From: Zygnema cylindricum
Lineage: Eukaryota > Streptophyta > Zygnematophyceae > Zygnematales > Zygnemataceae
NCBI GenBank assembly: GCA_037447655.1
Contig: JBBHKE010000022.1
Location: 55,508 to 117,581 of the forward strand
DNA length: 62,074 nucleotides
Direction: 5' to 3'
A program made the translations under genes and the position numbers. The notes beneath the pieces were generated by a model. It was given only the letters and a program-made list of their open reading frames with translations. It searched no databases and was not told where the DNA came from. The first letter of the stretch is position 1. The number at the start of each line of letters is the position of its first letter. Positions 54,167-62,074 of this stretch are shown piece by piece.

Positions 54167-54631
54167 ATGGCGAATTCTCTCGCTTCCGCACTTCTCTTGG
54201 TCGTTGCAGCGGCTATGGTTTGCCACGTGGCAGCCGATTCCCTTCCGAAAAACATATCCAAAGCAGCCTACTCCGTAAGCGATCCTCCGACGCTTTTCGA
54301 AAAAAATTATGTCCCTCTGACTGGACTTAAACCCGTAGCGCTGAATTCCACCTCTCCTAAGGGAGTCAGTCCTAAGGGATATTGCGGGTGGACCACCACC
54401 CAAACATTATATTTCCCCGGCGGATATACCTACCAGGGAATTCTGAACAATCGATTTTTACCCAATTCTTACGTCCATTACTTCCAGGTCCTTATCCGTC
54501 AAAACAGTTACTATTCGGCTTCTGGAATTTGGTGGTATGTCGACCGATCCAATTATAATTGCTATCTCGCGGCCAGTTATGTCACTTATTCCGCATCTCG
54601 GATCTCATCCCAAGTCTATCTCTGCTGCTAA
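54167..54631 (+). CDS. Secreted protein of unknown family, copy 2 (154 residues)
   Basis: Colinear with 48628-49092 at an offset of 5539 bp, with the same signal peptide, sequons and cysteines. By eye there are two amino-acid changes (Ala74 to Gly, Ala77 to Thr), both just after Cys73, and four synonymous changes. The polyadenylation-like AATAAA is at 54836-54841. An intact frame in both copies supports a real gene. The promoter-distal upstream region differs from copy 1, so the two could be expressed differently. Confidence 0.75.
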   Translation: MANSLASALLLVVAAAMVCHVAADSLPKNISKAAYSVSDPPTLFEKNYVPLTGLKPVALNSTSPKGVSPKGYCGWTTTQTLYFPGGYTYQGILNNRFLPNSYVHYFQVLIRQNSYYSASGIWWYVDRSNYNCYLAASYVTYSASRISSQVYLCC

Positions 54632-57130
54632 TTTGGCGACACGCGGCAGTCAGGGGTCAACGATTGACCACGTGCAACTAAAGGATTGAGCGAGTGGAGC
54701 ATGGCAGTCCAAGGTTTTACTGTTTCTGCAACTGAATTTGGCATTTTCCTTTCGGTTAGTGTTTGCCGTTGATCTCTTGACACGCGGCAGACGTACTGCA
54801 GTACTAGCCGGCAGAATGTCAATTTATTTTGAAAAAATAAACTGTTAATTATCTATTCTGGAAATGGCGAATGAGGGTTGCAAGTATTGCGAATGTGTTT
54901 CCTTGTTTCCCGTTTAGCAAGAAGTTGAGGATTCGGGATCCTGTAGCTGGTAGGAACGGGTTTCTCACTTTTCGAGGAAAATTTTGGGGTTTTAAAAATT
55001 ATAGTGGATGTTAGCATGGGTGTTTTCTGACAAATATAAGTAACTTCTTTGCGTGTTTCTGGTGGTTTTCTTGTTGGATTTTTACTTTTGTCATCTTGGT
55101 GCTTTTCTTGGTTCATTGAGATCGGTGGTTTATTTCCACTTTATAGTAGCTACATCGAACCAATAATACCAAACCTTTTCTGGGATTTAAATTTTGGACG
55201 CTTTTTGTGGAAATTGGGAAAGTCGGTTATTTTTTCTTTGTGTTTATTTGTTCGGTTGTTTTTTGTTTTCTTGAAACTGTGCCATCTGTTTCACGTTTGC
55301 TTATGATTCGTTACTCTCAAGGAGGTCGCCATAGTCCCAAAAATACACATTCACAATAGTTGCCTGAAACATAACAATTTTATTTTTTTATTTTTGCTAA
55401 AATGTGAATTCTCAAGCAAATAGAGATACCGAATGTTGTATATTTAGAACAAGGCAGAATTGAATTGTGCTCTTTTCTCTTTCCTCGTTTAAATTTAATG
55501 AACATATTGGTAAGTTTCTAAAGGAAGATGAATTGTGTCGGTTGGTGTTTGCCTTAGTTCGTGAATTTTCAGCAAAAGACAAAATTTTAACACGTGTTTT
55601 AATAAACACGTGTTTCAGTATTCTTACGATCTTCAAATACGAAAATTCAAGTGGATAGGTAATAAATTTAATTAGCTTATTATTATGACAGTAATCGAGA
55701 ATGCAAAAAGCCCACATAGGAAAATTTGTTTATCGTTTGAAAGTTTTACTGTTAATTTTTTTTGCCTTTTTCTCTCGTGACTAAAAGTGCCTATTTCAAA
55801 CGAAATAAAAGCAATTTTCACAACCAGAAAACTTGTATCCACAGGAATTTTATAAGAAGAAATTAATATAGTCGAAAAAAAAATCTTTGAAGCACACTGA
55901 TTCCCACATTTATAGCTGAAAATCGTGAAATGAGAAAACAAAATATACATAGTTGTGGTTTTTTTGATGAATATTAATCTTTACACTGATCGTTTTAGCA
56001 AACGTTGAATAAGGTAGTACAATAAAAGTTTGCTTGTCATTGGAAAAAAAAAACAAAAACGACACCGTCGGCAACTTGATGTTATTACCAACATAGAAAT
56101 CAGTTGCTAATTTTTACCGGGTCATCACCACAAAAAATTACATTAATAAGGGTAAGCGAAGAACGTGAATGAGTGACAAATAAATCTAGACTATTTTTTC
56201 TTCACAGATTTTTAATCTTCGATACCTTTAATCTCCTACTTTAAACGCATTCTTGCTACCTACCTTAATCCGTTTCATGTCTACATTTTGTGTTTTTATA
56301 TACCTTTTGCACGCTGGGCAAATTTAAGCATCATTCTTTTGGAATATCAATTTAGCTAGCATCGACCGAAAATGCTCTCTATCCGGTATTCTCACATGGC
56401 GAACTTCTGTGAGAATAACGAATAAAAGTATTTTTGGTCTACACAATCTAAATCGATGTACCAAAACAATGACGCTTAAGTTTATTCAACCTACGGAAGG
56501 AGCGAATAAAACTAGTTGTAAACAAGAAATGCCCAAATGTAAGTAGCAATGAAGGCGTTTAAAGTCCGGCGAAAAAAGGTACAAACAATAAAAAAATGGT
56601 GAAATTTAAGAATCAAAAGCTGAATTTGTCTTGAAAGATTAGAGAATTACTTCACTGAACCCTTTTAATGAATCCCCGTCATGAATTCGTCGTCAAGTAA
56701 AGTTGTTATACATAGATGGTAAGATTTTATGTTCAAATGTATTTTTCTAGTTGTTCAAGAAAGCCAATAGGTACCCTTAAAGAGTGCCACGTGTCCATTT
56801 TCAGAGGTTTGTCTTGGCAGGAATTTGTCTTCGTCGTCCTTCTGCGAGAGTGTGGTGGAGAGGTTTGGTTTCGGAGAGAGGAAGGGAAAGGAGGAGGAGA
56901 GAATCGAGATATCGGAGGAACGTAGGGGAAGGGAGCTACAGTGTCATTTTGTAGAGAGGAGAGAAAACAGAAAAGTGCGAAGACAAAAATAATTTGAAAA
57001 GTGTGAACATTTTTCTTTTTCGTGTAAGTGTGAAGACAAATATAATTTGAAAAGTGCGAATATTTTTCTTTTTCGTGTAAGTGTGAAGAAAATATAATTT
57101 GAAAAGTACGAACATTTTCCTTTTTCGTGT
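54632..57130. other. Non-coding spacer of array unit 2
   Basis: Nearly identical to 49093-51530. A stretch of more than 1.3 kb (about 55150-56510) shows no difference that I could see from unit 1. At 56970-57130 the GAAGACAAATATAATTTG-type unit of about 55 bp is present in three or more copies, against two in unit 1. Confidence 0.6.
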
Positions 57131-57509
57131 ATCGTACATTTGTTAAGTGTGTTTCGCGTCTGTCGAACGGCTCAGGTTCTCTCCAGGAGTACATTGTTTT
57201 TTTTTCCAGGCAAAACAAATAGTAAGCGTCCACAACCACTTTTAAGCTCATCGAATCTTATCGCATTGTCTTTTTGGGGTAGAATCTGCGTAAAGCCACC
57301 GACACAGTTTCAATTGTTCGGTGTCTAAACGCATATTATAGGTCAGACCATAGCCCCGCTCGAAATTATGCCTACAATCCATGCTTTGGTTGTAACAATT
57401 GGCGGGTGTTGGATTGGCACGTGAAGTCGGTCCAATACGGGGTAGAATATGGAATATCCATACTCGAGCCACATGTTATAAAGGGTACGGACCCACCAAT
57501 CTCTACATC

Positions 57510-57580
57510 GAGGTGGTGGCAAAGTGGTAGTGTGTTCGCAACTGAAGTGAAAGGTCCTAGGTTCGAACCCTGGTCGGCTC
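57510..57580 (+). other. 71-nt tRNA-like cloverleaf, TRIM LTR 1
   Basis: Acceptor GAGGTGG/TCGGCTC, D-arm loop AGTGGTA (stem weakened by GCAA/GTGT), anticodon stem TTCGC/GTGAA with loop AACTGAA, variable AGGTC, T-arm CTAGG TTCGAAC CCTGG. The B box GGTTCGAACCC is perfect. A TATAAA at 57477 lies 33 bp upstream. Confidence 0.7.
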
Positions 57581-57785
57581 AATTTTCCAAGTGTGGGACA
57601 TGCTGAATTCCAGATTTCTACGAAATCTAACTTGGTATCAAAGCCACCGGGATTGCGGGTTTGACCGGCCTTCCCGTGAGGGTATTGTAGGATTAGCGTG
57701 AAGTCGGTCAAATGCGAGTAGAATATGGAATATCCATACTCGAGCCACATGTTATAAAGGGTACAGACCCACCAATCTCTACATC

Positions 57786-57856
57786 GAGGTGGTGGCAAAG
57801 TGGTAGTGTGTTCGCAACTGAAGTGAAAGGTCCTAGGTTCGAACCCTGGCCGGCTC
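57786..57856 (+). other. 71-nt tRNA-like cloverleaf, TRIM LTR 2
   Basis: The same fold as in LTR 1, with acceptor GAGGTGG/CCGGCTC, the same anticodon loop and T-arm, and B box GGTTCGAACCC. TATAAA at 57753 lies 33 bp upstream. Confidence 0.7.
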
Positions 57857-58069
57857 AATTTTCCAAGTGTGGGACATGCTGAATTCCAGATTTCTACGAA
57901 ATCTAACATGGTATCAAAGCCACCGGGATTGCGGATGGTTTGACCGGCCTTCCCGTGAGGGGGTGTGTGGGATTGGCACGTCAAGCTGGTCAAATACAGG
58001 GTAGAATATGGAATATCTATACGCGAGTTGCCTGTAATAAAGGTATACGGACCCACCAGTCTCTATATC

Positions 58070-58140
58070 GAGCTGGTGGCACAGTGGTACTGTGTTCGCA
58101 GTTGAAGTGAAAGGTCTCAAGTTCAAACCCTGGCCAACTC
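58070..58140 (+). other. 71-nt tRNA-like cloverleaf, TRIM LTR 3
   Basis: Acceptor GAGCTGG/CCAACTC pairs at six of seven positions. D-arm GCAC AGTGGTA CTGT, anticodon stem TTCGC/GTGAA with loop AGTTGAA, T-loop TTCAAAC. The upstream TATA has decayed to TAATAAA. It shares features with the copy at 40464 (GAGCTGGTGGCACAGTGG), hinting at exchange or common origin. Confidence 0.7.
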
Positions 58141-58275
58141 AATTTTCCAAGTGTCGGACATGCTGAATCACGAATTTCTAGGAAATCTAACAACGGCAAC
58201 TTGGAGTGAGCGGCCAACAGTGGGCCATGTCAGCATATTACGCCCGGTTTCGCACATTGAAGAAATATTACAGTA

Positions 58276-58491
58276 CACCGTGAATCGTTATTAGTTTTGA
58301 TGGTTTTTTTTGTCTTTAAACATCTTTTATATGTACACGTATGTTGGTATTTAGATCGGACTGTCGAGATTGAAATTATAAATTTTGAGTTTCTGATTGA
58401 CGGTCTTAAATTGAAAATCGGACAAGAGTGTATTGAGAAATGAAGTTTGAAGTGGCAAAAAAATTATCAGCACTAGTAGCGATACACGGTG
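58276..58491. mobile_element. TA-flanked inverted-repeat element, 216 bp
   Basis: Left CACCGTGAATCGTTATTAG and right CTAGTAGCGATACACGGTG are inverted repeats flanked by TA on both sides. The interior is non-coding. Ends match the 26720-27382 element. Confidence 0.6.
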
Positions 58492-58493
58492 TA

Positions 58494-59145
58494 CTTTCTG
58501 GTGCTTCTATACGTGGGGAACTACAATTTCTAATGTTTGGAGACGTCCCACGTGCTTAAACATGACAGAAAACTTGTGTTTTTTTGCACGCGCAAGCACG
58601 CTGATTGGGCCACACCTCGTTTTCTTCGCGCAACCCTATGTTGAGGGTTCTTTTATTTCTCTTATTTTTTGTTTTTTATAAAAAAACGAAAAACAATTGA
58701 GATATTCTATTAGGGCGTGTGGGACAATTACGTTACGCTGTGGACACAGTGACACAAGGTTTTCTTAACTTCTAGCCCTCGTAACACACCTAGACTGGAT
58801 CTTGATAAGGCGCGATTACGATTGGACTGTCAAAAGGATTCTATAGCCGACAATGTTTGTACTTACCGGAAGTCCATCTACGTTAAATACAACCTAACAA
58901 CTCTCTCCGCTACGTCACTCCGATTCATAGATGTTTCATTCGTACTATGCGCATGGTAAAGTATTTTGAAAAACAACGCATATGCGCATTATTCAAAATT
59001 TCACATTTTTTAAAATGCGTTGACAGACTTTGAATTATTATATAAAAAAATTACGAAAAACTACCAAAATATTTAATCATAATAAAATACAATACGACAT
59101 CTTAAAGCATTGAAGTATATTCGTACATACCGCGGAAATGAAGTA
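58494..59145. other. AT-rich interval, no gene seen
   Basis: Only short frames. Simple AT-rich sequence between two inverted-repeat elements. Confidence 0.4.
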
Positions 59146-59660
59146 CACCGCGATTCGTAATAAGAGTAAAGAAAAAATTAGAGTAAAAAACTAAAAATAG
59201 AAAAAAAAACAAATTAGAGCTATAAACTCTAAATTGTGTGATCGAACTTTTTCAAAAATGAATTATATTCTAATTTGGGCGTAAATTTAAGCGTTGAATA
59301 TATCCACTGTAAATTAAGTACAAGTTTAGAAATTTGACAAAACGTACAGTTTCACGTCATTATGACGTTTGCATTACGATGTTTGTTAAAACACAGCTAC
59401 AAGAAAACTGATTGTACTAAATCATTATTTGTACTTTATTACTTAATATAATACAAATATGCACCGTCAGACACCGACCGTACTCCACACTATTTAAAAC
59501 GGAATTATATTAGAGATATTATTAGGTATTAACGCTCATTCAAAAAGTACCTTAAATAACGTAAAGAATAATTTAGAATAATATTCTCTATTTATAGTGA
59601 TATAGTCATAATTTGGGGTGACAAAATTAGCGTACAAAACTCTAATTACGATTCGCGGTG
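59146..59660. mobile_element. Inverted-repeat element related to 26720-27382, 515 bp
   Basis: Left CACCGCGATTCGTAATAAGA and right CTAATTACGATTCGCGGTG are inverted repeats. The left flank is TA and the right flank is AA. Its interior at 59470-59520 (CGACCGTACTCCACACTATT) is the complement of the 26720 element's AATAGTGTGGAGTACGG block, so the two are the same family in opposite orientation. Confidence 0.6.
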
Positions 59661-61663
59661 AAACGTGTATTTTTTTTTATAATAATTCTTTACTAACAAC
59701 TTGTCTGTACAATTTACACCCGTACTCTCCGTACGTCCGTACAAATACATTTCGTACATTCTGTCCGTACACAAAAACTATGCGAAATTTACAGAAGTTC
59801 AAAAAACCCAAAAACTAACGCATAATCGTACAATTTTCGAAGTTTTAACCAATGCGAAACGTTTATGCTTCGATTTGTTATAACGCCCTTTTTCAAGTCT
59901 CTTTTCACAGCTACAGTATGTTCTTTACCATCCGTTTCTAAATCTGAATTCTTTGTAGTCTGTGCTTCTCATAGAAATATGACAATCCGTTTCTTTAAGC
60001 CTTTCTTTGTCAAGACTTTTGCCATTATTGCCTATCTTGATTTTTTTTGTTTCCGTTTTTCAAAAGTAAAACCTAAAAGAATGGACTTTACACAAATTTG
60101 TCAAATCTTGAAACTTGATTTGCCACAATAGGTGGGTGCAGGTAGCGTGAAGTGACAAGGCAAAGTTGAAATGTAGAATAAAAAACTATGGAAAGCATCG
60201 GATCTACGTTGTTGCATCTATACTTGGATGTCATATAAAAACGCTTTCGATTTTTAACATTTATGGTGAAAAAAATGTTGTGAATACAATTTTAAACGAG
60301 CGATACCATCTATAGTGCGACGTTTGTCGTTTATTGTATCGTCCTTACAATGTCTTGAGACCCTCTTTTCGAACACAGTTTTTTGCGACAACTGCGTCTC
60401 GTTGTACATTTACGTCCTTTGTATTAGTTCATAATAAGCTGCGATTGAGTTTCACAATATACACGCACATTTGAGTCTCTCTTTGTATTATCGTTTCTCG
60501 CAACTTATGCGTTTTAGAGTGTAATTTGGTCCCTTTGTATTTTTTGCTTTTTATCACAACCAAAACATATTCTATTCGAAAACGGTTCGGTAACCCATAC
60601 CAAAATTAAATGAATATCTTGTTAAACACATCCGTGAGACCGTCCACCCAAACTTATAGTGCCTTAATTCATTGCAACCCAGGTTGCCGCTAAACCCGAT
60701 AGTGACAAAATGCCTTTGATATGTAAATATATTAGAAAAAAGGTTGTTACGTCGTAATTAAAGCTTACAAATGTATTTAAACACACTTCAGTATTTGGGG
60801 GTTGTCATAAAACTAGCTTTTTGCGGGCGAAATAACCAAACAAAAACAACGTTAGTTGCGAAACCCGATCGCGTTTAACGGGTCAAACACGTAAACGTGT
60901 CGTAAACCGATCGGCCCGCTAGACTGTAGTTGCGCGTGTGCTTTGAATAACGCGCTAATGTAAAGTAGTGGTTCTTGACATAAACTCCCCACAAGTTAAG
61001 TCATTGTTTATCACGTTAGGGACAAAACTAGGTCGTACAACGTGCCCAACATATAAAGAATATGTAAGGCGGATTAGTAACCTATATGAGAGCAGAGTGA
61101 TTATATCTGACAACTCTTTGTTATTGACAAGTAGTCGTATGTATTCGTCACAAGAAGGAAAGTGTTCACCCAAAGTTATAAATCGACCCCAAAACACTTT
61201 TGACTACGTAAAAGAACCCAAAATAAATGACTCCTCGCGTAAGAGTATGCGCCTTTGTAATCATAACTTAAACGAGGAAAGTTTGTTTTCTTTAGGGGGA
61301 TCCCACGTATTAATTTTGCGAGTGTTCCAATTTTTAAAACAAAAGAGGTTTTTTTTTTAAATTAGTGACATTTATAAACGTTACAGAATTTTGGGACAAT
61401 ATCATATTGGAGACGTCATTTTTTTCTGTCGTTGTAGACATTTTTTTTCTTTTGGAAATTGTAAATGTTTAGGATTTATAACATTATGACAACGTCGAAT
61501 ATCTTGTAAATTTCACCCATAGCGGCCTTATTTTATTTTTTCCACGTTGTTTCTACATTTCACTAAAATATGCCAAAGATACTAAAAAAAAAAAAATCTT
61601 TAGGTCTTTTCTCATCTTACTCAATCAAAAATTGAGAGAGAGAGCGGAGGTGGGAGAGGGAGG
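59661..61663. other. AT-rich distal interval
   Basis: No supported gene. Open frames at 59865-60131 (88 residues, Phe-rich) and 60968-61360 (130 residues, ending in a Phe run from a T tract) have no recognisable motif. A purine run (GAGAGAGAGAGCGGAGGTGGG) ends at 61663, directly before a copia LTR. As the polypurine tract position this would be unusual, because the LTR that follows is joined to a gag start. Confidence 0.35.
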
Positions 61664-62074
61664 TGTTAAGGGACATTTAGCGTTAGGTTATTCCGTACTT
61701 TTCTTACGTGCGTCAAGTTGACGTCTCACTTTTGGTCCTGTCCGTACTTCTATACGTCGGTCCAGTCATTTTTACTTTTTATCACATACGTCCGTCTAGT
61801 CATTTTACGTACAAGTCTTTTGACCGTCGGTCCAGTCTTTTGGGCGACAGTCCAGCCTTTTGTCCTACATTCATTTGTTAAAATCTAGACTAGGATTCCT
61901 TCGTTACAACGTAACGTAGAACGTTTAGACTCCACAATAATTAGCAATGTATGTTTTGTATATAAGTGACTCTTCTCACTTAATGAAATCATCCCAAAAT
62001 ACAAATCAATTCCTCTCTCCAATGCATTGATCTTTCTCTTGTGTACAATTTCATGGCTTCCGCCAATCCACCTC
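61664..62074 (+). repeat. LTR of copia A family, copy 3, running off the window
   Basis: Begins TGTTAAGGGACATTTAGCG and repeats the GTCGGTCCAGTCTTTTG motifs, the TATA box (TTTGTATATAAGTG) and the leader. It reaches the gag start ATGGCTTCCGCC at 62053, so another copia A element starts here and continues beyond the window. Confidence 0.8.

Larger units (their letters stand above)
45640..57130. repeat. Tandem array of about 5.4-5.5 kb units
   Basis: A marker segment (AAGGTACAAACAATAAAAAAATGG and following 180 bp; read as AAGGTACAAACAAT plus AAAAAAATGG) occurs at 45650, 51037 and 56576, so at least two full units and part of a third are present. Other matched pairs: 46856/51730 (GCGCGCCATTCTGCTTCGGG), 46991/51881, 47881/53281 and 48361/53900. 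The stretch 48361-51400 against 53900-56940 is nearly identical with offset 5539, while sequence left of 48361/53900 is strongly diverged and carries indels. Confidence 0.85.
57407..58192 (+). mobile_element. TRIM array: three LTRs, two internal segments
   Basis: LTRs at 57407-57632, 57686-57908 and 57964-58192 are separated by two short interiors of 53-55 bp. Each interior begins with TGGTATCAAAGCCACCGGG (initiator tRNA-Met primer site) and ends with a CGTGAGGG purine tract. LTRs start TGTTGGATTGG/TGTAGGATTAG/TGTGTGGGATTGG and end AAATCTAACA (the first ends CT). The arrangement shares the middle LTR, as produced by recombination between TRIM copies. It is the same architecture as the element at 40205-40590 but a different subfamily. 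No flanking duplication was found. Confidence 0.85.

Noticed and set aside
57510-57580. A genuine tRNA gene
   Set aside because: The fold is tRNA-like, but base 33 is not U, and the segment is repeated inside LTRs with primer sites and purine tracts, so I treat it as part of a TRIM element.
60968-61360. 130-residue frame near the window end
   Set aside because: AT-rich, no motif, and ends in Phe codons from a T run; left as unassigned.

Overview
The window is nuclear DNA of a eukaryote, most likely from the green lineage (an alga or early-diverging streptophyte). Four things point there: a multi-exon gene for a plastid SecY protein of the SCY2 type, long introns, plant-style LTR retrotransposons primed by initiator tRNA-Met (including miniature TRIM elements), and an interstitial block containing the plant telomere heptamer TTTAGGG. 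The species cannot be named from sequence alone. The DNA is AT-rich, repeat-dominated and gene-poor. I find only two kinds of host gene with good support.

Layout. (1) 1-6910: the 3' part of an SCY2-like gene on the + strand. Eight exons join with consistent splice phases, and nearly every intron is filled with its own private minisatellite or low-complexity tract. (2) 6911-12500: intergenic, with purine tracts, a 10-bp minisatellite and a foldback/MITE-like element at 10084-10544. (3) about 12500-17230: a decayed, 3'-truncated Ty3/gypsy-type element. Between protease and reverse transcriptase it carries a complete DNA cytosine-5 methyltransferase module. (4) 17641-17815: a telomere-like 20-bp repeat. 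(5) 20160-25388: remnants of two Ty1/copia elements, one abutting the other. (6) 26720-27382: a TA-flanked inverted-repeat element, with relatives near 19.7, 58.3 and 59.1 kb. (7) 27683-37313: a full-length but broken copia element (C). A second copia element (B, minus strand, 28300-31919) is nested in its gag with a perfect 5-bp target duplication. B has lost protease and integrase. (8) 37320-44020: a satellite-like block of CTCTCA hexamers and TAR trinucleotides, interrupted by a TRIM element at 40205-40590. (9) 45640-57130: a tandem array with a period of about 5.4-5.5 kb. Two units each encode the same 154-residue secreted protein of unknown family (48628-49092 and 54167-54631). (10) 57407-58192: three TRIM LTRs in tandem, separated by two primer-binding-site/polypurine internal segments. 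(11) the distal region is AT-rich, with inverted-repeat elements and a further copia LTR running off the window end.

Most notable systems. First, the gypsy element with a built-in DNA methyltransferase, which could let an element write cytosine methylation. Second, the TRIM family whose LTRs each contain a 71-nt segment that folds as a complete tRNA-like cloverleaf with Pol III A and B boxes, placed 30-33 nt downstream of a TATA box in the three copies that keep a recognisable TATA box. This resembles the way Cassandra TRIMs carry 5S RNA, but with a tRNA. Third, the recently duplicated or homogenised secreted-protein array.
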